NCBI GenBank assembly: GCA_900546485.1
Contig: URDK01000009.1
Location: forward strand, 1 to 46,606
Direction of reading: 5' to 3'
Length of the DNA stretch: 46,606 bases
From: an uncultured Eubacteriales bacterium
GTDB taxonomy: Bacteria; Bacillota; Clostridia; Oscillospirales; Oscillospiraceae
The notes beneath the pieces are model-generated. The model ran no database searches and had not been told where the DNA came from. It saw only the letters and a list, made by a program, of their open reading frames with translations. Shown in pieces: positions 1-6,955 of the stretch (its first letter is position 1; each line of letters begins with the position of its first letter). Made by a program: the position numbers and the translations under genes.

Positions 1-423
1 TACGATGGCGGCCTCGTCCGCGTGAACGTGCCCGGCGACGCCTGTGAGCGCATAACGGACCTTGTGCGCGTGCGCGACGCGTTTTATTACAGGGCCGAGG
101 GCGAAATATCGCCGGAGGATGCAGCGGAGGTGCTTTTTACCTACCTGCTCGAGAGCTCAAATGCTTTGCCTCAAGAGGACTTCCCCTTCGTGATTGAAAA
201 AGCTGAAGGCTCAGCGATGAGCATTGCGGAGCTGGATGAGGACATGTGGCTTGTCACGCAGTACCTGCACTTCATCTTTGAGGGCCGCGGCGGCAACATG
301 TCGAGCGGGAACATGACCCTCTCGGGCAGTGGGCAGTACATACTCATGCGAAACGGCAATGACTGGCGGCTCCAGCTGCTGGACGGCCTGCTACTGCAGG
401 CGCAGTACGGCGAAGAAAATTGA
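1..423 (+). CDS. Hypothetical protein, 5' end outside window
   Basis: The reading frame is open from base 1 and ends with TGA at 421-423. A GTG at 22 is the first possible start, but the residues before it (YDGGLVRV) continue the same frame, so the gene probably begins upstream of the window. The visible 140 residues are acidic and soluble, with no membrane segment. The last third alternates short hydrophobic strands (SGQYILMRNGNDWRLQLLDG), which loosely recalls the final strands of NTF2-like or lipoprotein folds; that is only an impression. The 39-residue gene at 438 follows 14 bases later, so the two are probably co-transcribed. I do not recognise the family and assign no function. Confidence 0.6.
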   Translation, partial: YDGGLVRVNVPGDACERITDLVRVRDAFYYRAEGEISPEDAAEVLFTYLLESSNALPQEDFPFVIEKAEGSAMSIAELDEDMWLVTQYLHFIFEGRGGNMSSGNMTLSGSGQYILMRNGNDWRLQLLDGLLLQAQYGEEN

Positions 424-437
424 AAGGTAGTTTTTAC

Positions 438-557
438 ATGCTGGAATACAAATTCGACACACAGCTGTTCATAGAGGGCGAGGGACTGGACGAGGACATG
501 ATACACGACATCGTGGTCGAAAACATGGAGCTGCAAACAGCGGGCCAGCACGGATAA
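438..557 (+). CDS. Small acidic protein, 39 residues, unknown function
   Basis: An ATG at 438 opens 39 codons ending in TAA at 555-557. A weak Shine-Dalgarno (GAAAGG at 422-427) overlaps the stop of the preceding gene, which suggests translational coupling. The protein begins MLEYKFDTQLFIEGEG and is rich in Asp and Glu, with a possible amphipathic helix in the middle (DEDMIHDIVVENMEL). It has no signal peptide or membrane segment. No family recognised. Its close spacing to the previous gene and codon use like its neighbour make it more likely real than a chance ORF. Confidence 0.45.
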   Translation: MLEYKFDTQLFIEGEGLDEDMIHDIVVENMELQTAGQHG

Positions 558-604
558 AGGGAAGAAGCATCAGGGGCGCAGCACATTCGGCACAGGAGCA
601 GAGT

Positions 605-752
605 ATGTATGAGCAGGAATACGAGTGATGCGAAGCGCTTTCATTGTTAAGAGCCTTGACCCCATTGAAGGAGGTTCCAAATGACAAAAACAGCCGGTCA
701 AAGGACCGGCTGTTTTTACACTTATACATACTGTCTTGAGTCACAAGCTTGA
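605..752 (+). other. Chain of three overlapping micro-ORFs ending in a terminator
   Basis: Three tiny frames are linked stop to start: ATG 605 to TGA 628 (7 residues), ATG 628 to TGA 684 (18 residues), and ATG 681 to TGA 752 (23 residues). The first two share one base (TGATG) and the last two share four (ATGA). The third ATG has a near-perfect ribosome site (AAGGAGG at 668-674), but its codons run through the terminator hairpin at 686-717. The frames may be chance, or the site may be what remains of a gene whose body was lost. No function can be inferred. Confidence 0.2.
686..717 (+). terminator. Rho-independent terminator, end of upstream operon
   Basis: A 14-base arm (AAAAACAGCCGGTC) and its exact complement flank a four-base loop AAAG, with a T-run at the 3' end of the stem. 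It closes transcription from the partial operon at the left edge. The A-run on the other side makes it potentially active in both directions, so it could also stop the minus-strand regulator gene that ends at 804. Confidence 0.85.
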
Positions 753-803
753 AAGCGATCTATAAGTCTCGGAGCGTTTTACAGTTCCGGGGCTTTTTAT
801 ATT

Positions 804-2840
804 TTAGCTTATTTCGTCAAGGCGTTTATAAAGGGTGCTTCGAGATATGCCCATTTCCTTTGCTACCTTGCTCTTATTGCCATTATACTTTTTCATCAAC
901 TCAACGATTAAGCGAGTCTCGTGCTCCTTGATGCTTTGCATTGGGGATAACGTCTTTGAGTCGATGCTGTCAGGAATGGTTGGAGAGATTGATTCGTAAG
1001 CAAGTGAGGTGTACCCACCAGGGTTGACCAAGGGCTCAAAACCGGCCCCTGGACCTGTTGATGAAAGCTGTCGCATTACATCCTTTGGCAGGTTCTCCAT
1101 TGTCACGGTGTCTGAGACCGTAAGCACAGCACACTTTTCCACCACATTTTTCAGTTCACGGACATTGCCAGGCCAATAGTAATGCCTGAAAAGCTCCATT
1201 ACCTCTGGCGAGATGGTTACCATCGGAACCCTGTTTTTTCGAGCTGCACTCTCTAGCAGGTATGGGACGAGAATGTCAATGTCTCCTGTCCTTTTCCTGA
1301 GAGGGGGTAGTTCAATTCTTATAACATTCAGCCTGAAATACAAATCCAGCCTAAATGTACCATGTTGAACACATTTCCAGAGATCACGGTTTGTGGCAGC
1401 GACAATACGTACGTTAACAGGATAGTATTTGCTGCCTCCTATTCGGCAGACAACTCGGTCCTCAAGGATGCGTAGCAGCGAGCACTGCATATCCATGGGC
1501 ATTTCCGCAATTTCATCAAGGAATATTGTACCGCCATTCGCTAGTTCAAACTTACCAGCTTGTCCGCCACGTTTTGCTCCAGTGAAGGCTCCATCCTCAT
1601 AACCCATGAGTTCGCTGCTTATCAAATCCTTTGGTATAGATGCGCAGTTGAGCGGAATAAAGGGTCCGGTATTTCTTGGACTAGCCTCGTGTATGGCCTG
1701 AGCAACCAGTTCTTTGCCAGTACCGCTTTCACCTAAGATAAGTACATTCCCCAGGCCCTTTGCGGCCCGCTTTGCGCTCTCTATAGCTTCTGCGAATTCA
1801 TCTGACCGTCCGATTAGACTGCTGAAAGAATAAACAGCTTTGGACTTTTGAGTCTTTTCGGCCGGCTGGCAGGGTACGAAAAAAATCTTAAATCCGCATC
1901 CTTCAACATACTGGCCGTAAACAGTGTAGGCGTTGTCCTCACCTGAAGAACAGTGAAGAAGAAGGGTAGAACTGAAGTCTTCCTTGGAACCTCGCTTGAG
2001 CTGAGGAAGGTTTGCAACCTCGGGCATAAAGCCGGAAAGAGCCTCGGGCTCTTCCTTAGAATGGGCTTTTCCAAATTCTTTGGTGTATAGCTCGTTTACG
2101 AATATAACGTTCATTTTCGCGTCTACAAGCATCATTATATCGTTGCCCTGCTGCGCGATTTTTTCCAAAAAATTAATCCTACTTGCCAGATTGGGGTATA
2201 TGAAGTCGCTGGCGGCAGAAATGTCTTCAGCTTCTAATATGAAATTGATGGAATCATGTATTGGCTTGCAGTACACCTCTTCCGGTACAAAAATTAGGTT
2301 TACCGATCTAAAACGACGCCCGACTTTGGAGACGTATCTTGCATAACATATATACTTTGTAAAGATGTTCAGATAGTTTTCTTGCCCTACACGTCGACAG
2401 GTTTTTAGAGGAGATTTCAGTGCAATATTGGCGACAAAGACTCCGACATTTTTTTCTGAAAAATTAGTCCCAATGCGGACTCCGTCAGCTTTGAGGCGCT
2501 TGAGAAGTTCTGGATCGCCTGCTTTGTTATAAGCAGAAAGGGTTTCATCTAGATAAAATATGGCGCATCCGTGCATGGCCAAAAGCTTTTCCTTGCTGCT
2601 GTAATAACCGTTGAGATAGCTCAGATGATATCTGTGAAGCTCATCGATGCGCCTGAAAACTTCGAAATCCCGCTGCTTGTCTGTCAACTTCATGTCGACA
2701 TCAATTCCAAGCGACATGGATGATTTCCATTCGTTGACGATGGCCAAATATTCATTCGGCACATTACCAATTTGACCCTTTATGCACAAATCTTTAATCC
2801 GTGACAGCTTGTTATCCCGGATGCTTGTAAGGTGATCCAT
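804..2840 (-). CDS. Sigma-54-dependent transcriptional activator (bEBP) with GAF-like and PAS sensor regions
   Basis: This 678-residue protein is a bacterial enhancer-binding protein that drives open-complex formation by RNA polymerase with sigma-54. Seen in the sequence: a mostly helical and GAF-like N-terminus (about 1-210); a PAS-like stretch (about 220-330, NDIMMLVDAKMNVIFVN); an AAA+ core (about 345-575) with Walker A GESGTGKE, the GAFTGA loop that contacts sigma-54, Walker B GGTIFLDEI and the WPGNVREL motif; and a Fis-type helix-turn-helix at the C-terminus (NKSKVAKEMGISRSTLYKRL). There is no response-regulator receiver domain, so it most likely senses a small molecule, as AcoR-type regulators do. 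The start at 2840 has GGAGG at 2851-2855. It is divergent from the fixC operon, whose -24/-12 promoter lies 360 bases away, so it almost certainly controls that operon. The effector is unknown. Confidence 0.93.
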   Translation of the reverse strand: MDHLTSIRDNKLSRIKDLCIKGQIGNVPNEYLAIVNEWKSSMSLGIDVDMKLTDKQRDFEVFRRIDELHRYHLSYLNGYYSSKEKLLAMHGCAIFYLDETLSAYNKAGDPELLKRLKADGVRIGTNFSEKNVGVFVANIALKSPLKTCRRVGQENYLNIFTKYICYARYVSKVGRRFRSVNLIFVPEEVYCKPIHDSINFILEAEDISAASDFIYPNLASRINFLEKIAQQGNDIMMLVDAKMNVIFVNELYTKEFGKAHSKEEPEALSGFMPEVANLPQLKRGSKEDFSSTLLLHCSSGEDNAYTVYGQYVEGCGFKIFFVPCQPAEKTQKSKAVYSFSSLIGRSDEFAEAIESAKRAAKGLGNVLILGESGTGKELVAQAIHEASPRNTGPFIPLNCASIPKDLISSELMGYEDGAFTGAKRGGQAGKFELANGGTIFLDEIAEMPMDMQCSLLRILEDRVVCRIGGSKYYPVNVRIVAATNRDLWKCVQHGTFRLDLYFRLNVIRIELPPLRKRTGDIDILVPYLLESAARKNRVPMVTISPEVMELFRHYYWPGNVRELKNVVEKCAVLTVSDTVTMENLPKDVMRQLSSTGPGAGFEPLVNPGGYTSLAYESISPTIPDSIDSKTLSPMQSIKEHETRLIVELMKKYNGNKSKVAKEMGISRSTLYKRLDEIS

Positions 2841-2895
2841 GGTAATTTTGCCTCCTTGTTAAGTTAAAGCGAGAACAGCAGGCTTGTGTTTAGTA

Positions 2896-2925
2896 ATTAT
2901 ACAAAATTGCCTGTGATTTTGTCAA
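2896..2925 (-). promoter_or_regulatory. Sigma-70-type promoter of the sigma-54 regulator gene
   Basis: On the minus strand TTGACA (2920-2925), an 18-base spacer and TATAAT (2896-2901) form a near-consensus promoter about 56 bases before the regulator's start codon. An inverted repeat ACAAAAT (2901-2907) / ATTTTGT (2916-2922) fills the spacer and could be an operator for self-control. Confidence 0.7.
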
Positions 2926-3002
2926 TATCCACAATAATAACGCAGATATATATGTGCCATGCGCATAAAATTAGAAATAATGACCTTAGAGCGAAATGGA
3001 GA

Positions 3003-3060
3003 TGTATGAATTTTAGACAATTGTGTATGAGCGCGTATTAATTATAGACATATTTAGACG
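3003..3060. promoter_or_regulatory. Candidate enhancer (upstream activator sites) for the sigma-54 regulator
   Basis: The 443-base gap between regulator and fixC is AT-rich and holds no gene. Within it, TGTATGA occurs twice (3003-3009 and 3024-3030) and a TAGAC core three times (near 3014, 3045 and 3055). An imperfect palindrome TAGACAATTGTGTA sits at 3014-3027, 12 of its 14 bases symmetric. The site lies roughly 170-225 bases before the predicted transcription start, the distance range at which enhancer-binding proteins act. Assignment is inference. Confidence 0.35.
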
Positions 3061-3200
3061 CTTTGATAAAATTACATTTTTTGTGAATATTGAATGAGGC
3101 TTGTTTTTACTGTGATAGTCAACAATTTTGCTGTTATGTTTTTGTCAATAATCGACGTAATTCGGCTAAAATTCAGTTTAATTTCACTCTCGTTAGTTTT

Positions 3201-3217
3201 TTGGCACATGTTTTGCT
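3201..3217 (+). promoter_or_regulatory. Sigma-54 (-24/-12) promoter of the fix/cai-like operon
   Basis: TTGGCAC (3201-3207), five bases, then TTGCT (3213-3217) matches the sigma-54 consensus TTGGCAC-N5-TTGCW, with the invariant GG and GC at the required spacing. The predicted start is near 3228, leaving a leader of about 55 bases before fixC. The divergent gene is a sigma-54 activator, so promoter and regulator support each other. Confidence 0.88.
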
Positions 3218-3283
3218 CGTAATATGATTGAGCGAGCAGCGAGTAGGCTTGTCGTTTGATCGCAGAAAGGAGAACAAGGCAAC

Positions 3284-4414
3284 ATGGCAGATGAAAGAAT
3301 GGAAGTGATTGTTGTCGGAGGTGGAGTGGCCGGCCTGAGCGCGGCGTGTCAAATGGCGCGTGCTGGCATGGAGGTCCTTCTGATAGAGCGTGGAAGCTAT
3401 TGCGGGGCCAAGAATGTCACTGGCGGTAAACTCTGCGCAGACACACTTAAAAAGCTGTTCCCTGAATTCGAAGATGAAGCTCCGGTGGAACGCAAAATAG
3501 TTCATGAGCGCGTTTTTAAATGGTCTAAAAATCAGGTCCTTGATACAAGTCTTAATGTAAGAGAGCTCCAGGAAACAAAGTATGAAGAAGCATATTCCGT
3601 ACTTAGGGCAAAATTGGATCAGTGGATGTGTGAAAAGGCAGAGGAAGAAGGGGCAATGGTAGTCAACAACATTGCCGTGACGGAGCTCCTTATTGAGAAC
3701 GGGAAGGTCTGCGGAGTTATTGCGGGAGACGAGCGCATGGAGGCTGACCTTGTAGTGCTGGCGGACGGAGCCAATTCTCTGCTCGCACAGCAGGCAGGAC
3801 TGCGCGGTGATCTTGACCCAGAAGCCACCTGCGTGGGGGTGAAGGAGGTCATACAGCTTAGTGAGGAGACGATTAACAGCCGCTTTGACCTGCGTGATGG
3901 AGAGGGCGTCGAGTACATGTATCTCGGTGACCGTACAGCGGGCAACTATGCTGACGGATTTATTTACACGAACAAAGATAGTCTATCGGTTGGAATTGAA
4001 TTTCTAATTGGAGATATAAACAAAACGACCAAGTCTGTTCCAGAGCTGCTTGAGGAGTTCAAGGAGCAGCCTGTGGTGGCTAGCCTGATCGAGGGCGGTA
4101 CGCTGCTAGAGTACTCAGCGCACATTGTTCACCACGGTGGCAGCAGGCAGATTGGAAAACTGTACGGCGATGGCGTTCTGATTGCCGGAGATGCGGCTGG
4201 CCTTGTTGCAAACTACGGTTTTGCAATAAGGGGCATGGATCTTGCCATTGAGTCAGGTATGCTGGCAGCTGAGATAGCCATAGCGCAGCACGAGAGCGGA
4301 GATTATTCGGCCGAGGCGCTAAAGGCATATCAGGATGCAGTGGAGGCTAGCGGAATCTTCCGGGAATTGCTCAGGTGCGAGGACTATGTGAACAAAACTC
4401 ACGGAGGTATATGA
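3284..4414 (+). CDS. fixC: FixC-type FAD-dependent oxidoreductase (ETF:quinone oxidoreductase family), short form
   Basis: FixC carries electrons between the FixAB electron-transfer flavoprotein and its redox partners. In E. coli, fixABCX is linked to carnitine metabolism; in diazotrophs the complex bifurcates electrons. The 376-residue protein shows the dinucleotide fold at its N-terminus (VVGGGVAGLSAA, then IERG), the second FAD motif (LADGANSLL, about 160) and the third (GVLIAGDAAGLVANYG, about 300). E. coli FixC is about 428 residues, so this one lacks some 50 residues, mainly at the C-terminus. No broken frame is visible there: TGA at 4412-4414 is followed directly by fixX. The start at 3284 has AAAGGAG at 3266-3272. 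It is the first gene of the sigma-54 operon. Confidence 0.88.
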   Translation: MADERMEVIVVGGGVAGLSAACQMARAGMEVLLIERGSYCGAKNVTGGKLCADTLKKLFPEFEDEAPVERKIVHERVFKWSKNQVLDTSLNVRELQETKYEEAYSVLRAKLDQWMCEKAEEEGAMVVNNIAVTELLIENGKVCGVIAGDERMEADLVVLADGANSLLAQQAGLRGDLDPEATCVGVKEVIQLSEETINSRFDLRDGEGVEYMYLGDRTAGNYADGFIYTNKDSLSVGIEFLIGDINKTTKSVPELLEEFKEQPVVASLIEGGTLLEYSAHIVHHGGSRQIGKLYGDGVLIAGDAAGLVANYGFAIRGMDLAIESGMLAAEIAIAQHESGDYSAEALKAYQDAVEASGIFRELLRCEDYVNKTHGGI

Positions 4415-4415
4415 G

Positions 4416-4697
4416 ATGCGTATGACAGTGGAAGACAAGCTGGGCGTCGACAAATTTAGCGTCGACGAGGAGCACAGCCATATTCTTGTGGATAAATCAT
4501 GCCGAGACGCAGAGGAGATAGATCGGGTGGTGAGAATATGCCCTGCGGCGCTCTATAAAAAAGATGGCGAAGGAGTTCGCTTTGATTATCTTGGCTGCCT
4601 TGAGTGTGGTACTTGCCGTGTTCTCAGCGGTGGCCGGCTGGTAAGCGACTGGAACTATCCTGTAGGAGCATTCGGCGTGAGTTTCCGCCAGGGATGA
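4416..4697 (+). CDS. fixX: FixX ferredoxin-like protein
   Basis: This 93-residue iron-sulfur partner of FixC is close to the usual length of about 95. Cys42 (in CPAALY) and the CLECGTC motif (Cys61, 64, 67) supply the four ligands expected for the single [4Fe-4S] cluster of FixX and ETF-QO ferredoxin domains. Cys29 is extra. The start lies one base after the fixC stop, with GGAGG at 4403-4407, so the two are translated together. Next to fixC and upstream of fixAB, it completes a FixABCX set in the order C-X-(caiE-like)-A-B. Confidence 0.92.
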   Translation: MRMTVEDKLGVDKFSVDEEHSHILVDKSCRDAEEIDRVVRICPAALYKKDGEGVRFDYLGCLECGTCRVLSGGRLVSDWNYPVGAFGVSFRQG

Positions 4698-4716
4698 ACT
4701 GGAAGGAGGTTTGGTA

Positions 4717-5253
4717 ATGCCGGCAATACCGAGAATAGGCTCTGGTGTATATGTAGCACCCGGTGCTGCCATATGCGGCAATGTGTCCATAGCAGATAAT
4801 TGCTGCATTTTTTTCAACACCACGATTAGAGCGGACCGAACGAGTATTTCAATTGGTGAAAAGACGAACATTCAAGACAACTGTCTCCTGCACTCAACGC
4901 CTGTGTATTCAGTTGAAATAGGTAAGAACGTGTCTATTGGGCATGGAGCCATAGTTCATGGCTGTAGGATATCGGATAATGTGCTCATCGGCATGGGGGC
5001 CATCATCATGAATGACGCAGAGATAGGTGAAAACTGCATTGTTGGTGCTGGAACACTGATAACGCAGCACAAAAAGATCCCACCCAATTCCCTTGTAATG
5101 GGTTCTCCTGGAGCGGTGATTCGTCCACTCAAGGAGGAAGAGATCCAAAAGATATCAAAAAATGCTGACCACTATTTTGCCATGAGCAGAGAGCATATGG
5201 CGGGGGAGTTTGTGTTGACCGAAAATATTATCGGGGAGGAAGACAATGCCTAA
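4717..5253 (+). CDS. CaiE/PaaY-like gamma-carbonic-anhydrase-family hexapeptide protein
   Basis: This 178-residue left-handed beta-helix protein is built from repeated (I/V)G-x-x-x-x-(I/V) hexapeptides. His59, His76 and His81 match the metal-binding triad of gamma-carbonic anhydrases, and the IRAD and NIQDN motifs are typical of that family. Relatives CaiE and PaaY sit in carnitine and phenylacetate operons; PaaY has thioesterase activity on dead-end CoA esters, so a CoA-housekeeping or proofreading role fits here. The ATG at 4717 is chosen over an in-frame TTG at 4711, because AAGGAGG at 4703-4709 is 7 bases from the ATG and only one from the TTG. Its last codons overlap the start of fixA/etfB. 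Confidence 0.87.
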   Translation: MPAIPRIGSGVYVAPGAAICGNVSIADNCCIFFNTTIRADRTSISIGEKTNIQDNCLLHSTPVYSVEIGKNVSIGHGAIVHGCRISDNVLIGMGAIIMNDAEIGENCIVGAGTLITQHKKIPPNSLVMGSPGAVIRPLKEEEIQKISKNADHYFAMSREHMAGEFVLTENIIGEEDNA

Positions 5254-6013
5254 GGTACTGGTTTGTTACAAATGGGTGCTGGATGAATCAGATATACGTA
5301 TTAATACTGATTTGTCTGTTGACTATTCGAGGGCCAAATACAAGATAAGTGACTATGACAAACACACCATCGAATCTGGAAGTGTGGCCGCCAAAGAACT
5401 CGGAGGTGTTTGCGTGGGCATTTCCTGTGGAGGAGCGGAGACGCGAAAGTCATTTAACGACGCGCTCGCTAGGGGCATGGATGAGGGAGTCTGGATAAAC
5501 ACTGCCGAGGATGGCAAGCCGGACGGTAATCTGACTGCAACGCTTCTTGCAGCTGCTGCTTCAAAAACAGAGGATGCGGTGCTGCTGCTATGCAGCGAGG
5601 GGTCTAGTGATGACTATGCGCGTCAAACAGGGCCTCGAATAGCTGCTATCCTTGACTGGCCAGTTATCAGCAGTGTTACTTCTTATAGCATGGAAGGCGA
5701 CGCAGTGATAGCAAAGCGTAAACTCGAGGATGTCGTACAGACAGTGAGCGTCAAGCTGCCGGCTGTGGTATGCGTACTGCCGGAGGTGGCGCCAGCGCCT
5801 ATACCCGGGCTAAAGCAGGTTATGGCAGCAAGAAAGAAGCCCGTTTTGGAGCTAACCCCTGAGACTCTTGGCGTACGAATGAATACCAATTTGGAGGACC
5901 TGGGGAGCACAGGCTATGTTTCAAGTCGTAAGAATATTCTGATCAACGAGGATACCAAGGAGCAGTCTGCGGCAGCGCTGGCCGCGGCTCTGAGGAAGGA
6001 AGGGGTTATCTAA
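5246..6013 (+). CDS. fixA: FixA-type electron transfer flavoprotein beta subunit
   Basis: This 255-residue protein has the ETF-beta fold and is nearly the length of E. coli FixA (256). It opens KVLVCYKWVLDESDIRI and keeps the FixA-like core (ISCGGAE, DDYARQTGPRIAAILDWPVIS) and the C-terminal pattern VCVLPEVAPAPIPGLKQVMAARKKP. It pairs with the next gene to form an ETF heterodimer passing electrons to or from FixCX and the operon's acyl-CoA dehydrogenase. Its start overlaps the end of the CaiE-like gene by eight bases, and its stop shares one base with the fixB start (TAATG), so the genes are tightly coupled. It is clearly a different subtype from the second ETF-beta at 13936. Confidence 0.9.
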   Translation: MPKVLVCYKWVLDESDIRINTDLSVDYSRAKYKISDYDKHTIESGSVAAKELGGVCVGISCGGAETRKSFNDALARGMDEGVWINTAEDGKPDGNLTATLLAAAASKTEDAVLLLCSEGSSDDYARQTGPRIAAILDWPVISSVTSYSMEGDAVIAKRKLEDVVQTVSVKLPAVVCVLPEVAPAPIPGLKQVMAARKKPVLELTPETLGVRMNTNLEDLGSTGYVSSRKNILINEDTKEQSAAALAAALRKEGVI

Positions 6014-6921
6014 TGGCAAAGATGCTTGTATATGCCAACAGGCCTGACAGACTGGCAGAAATGGTATCATTTGCGCGAGAACTTGGAGCCTACTGTATTG
6101 CCCTTGTATGCGGCACCGATGTACAGGACGGTTTCAATGTGTCCGGTGCCGATGAGACAGTCTTCCTGATTGGAAAGTCAGAGCGACCTGAGGATTACTC
6201 CAGGAGCATAGCGGAGTTTATAAGCGTTGAAAGCATAGATATATTCGCTTCCGTATCTACGCCCTCTGGAAGAGAGATAGCGGCATATGCCGCAGGGTGC
6301 TTGGGCTGCCCGCTCATCAGCGAAGTTCAGAACGCGCGAATTGAGGGAGATACGCTAAAGACCGAGAGAATAGCCTACGGCGGCGCCATTATAAAGAGCG
6401 AGAGCTCCTTGTACCCGTGCGTGGTAACAGTTCAAGCGGGTAAATTTCCTCCTGCGTCCGGAGTGCCTGCTCCGTTAAGAACTGTGCAGGTTCAGGAGGA
6501 CAGGCGGGTGAGCGTCATTGACACGGCCCCGATAGTTCGGGAGGGCGTGGACATCACGGCAGCAGACAAAGTAGTCGCAGTGGGAATGGGCTTCTCAGAC
6601 AGGGAAGAGCTCAAAATAGCCTATGATCTAGCGGAGGCTATAGGCGCAGAGGTTGGCTGCTCCCGGTCCCTGGCGGAGGACAACCACTGGTTTTCGGAAT
6701 ACATCGGCCTTTCGGGTCTACAGCTCAGCCCCAAGCTCTATGTAGCCCTTGGTATCTCAGGACAAATCCAGCACACGGTGGGCGTCAGAGGCTCACAGAT
6801 CATAGTTGCTATCAACCGTGACGAGAAGGCACCGATAATGTCTGGCTGTGACTATGGTATCGTTGGAGACATGTTTGAAATAGTGCCTCTGCTGACAAAA
6901 GCAATCAAAGAGAACCAATAA
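6013..6921 (+). CDS. fixB: FixB-type electron transfer flavoprotein alpha subunit
   Basis: This 302-residue ETF-alpha partner of the preceding FixA is slightly shorter than E. coli FixB (about 313). The C-terminal FAD-binding domain is intact: LYVALGISGQIQHTVGVRGS, then AINRDEKAPIM and CDYGIVGD. The N-terminal half is the variable ETF domain. There is no ferredoxin extension. It begins on the last base of fixA, which favours 1:1 synthesis. The CoA-transferase gene follows after 34 bases. Confidence 0.9.
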   Translation: MAKMLVYANRPDRLAEMVSFARELGAYCIALVCGTDVQDGFNVSGADETVFLIGKSERPEDYSRSIAEFISVESIDIFASVSTPSGREIAAYAAGCLGCPLISEVQNARIEGDTLKTERIAYGGAIIKSESSLYPCVVTVQAGKFPPASGVPAPLRTVQVQEDRRVSVIDTAPIVREGVDITAADKVVAVGMGFSDREELKIAYDLAEAIGAEVGCSRSLAEDNHWFSEYIGLSGLQLSPKLYVALGISGQIQHTVGVRGSQIIVAINRDEKAPIMSGCDYGIVGDMFEIVPLLTKAIKENQ

Positions 6922-6955
6922 TAAAATATAAAAATACAAGGAAAGGATGAGAAAA

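Noticed and set aside
753..803. Second terminator hairpin downstream of the regulator gene
   Set aside because: Only a weak six-pair stem with a wobble can be drawn before the T-run; the strong terminator at 686-717 explains termination.
3173..3505. 110-residue minus-strand frame across the sigma-54 promoter
   Set aside because: It overlaps fixC and the -24/-12 promoter and has no ribosome site or motif.
4711..4716. TTG start for the CaiE-like gene
   Set aside because: It would lie one base after the AAGGAGG site; ATG 4717 is correctly spaced.
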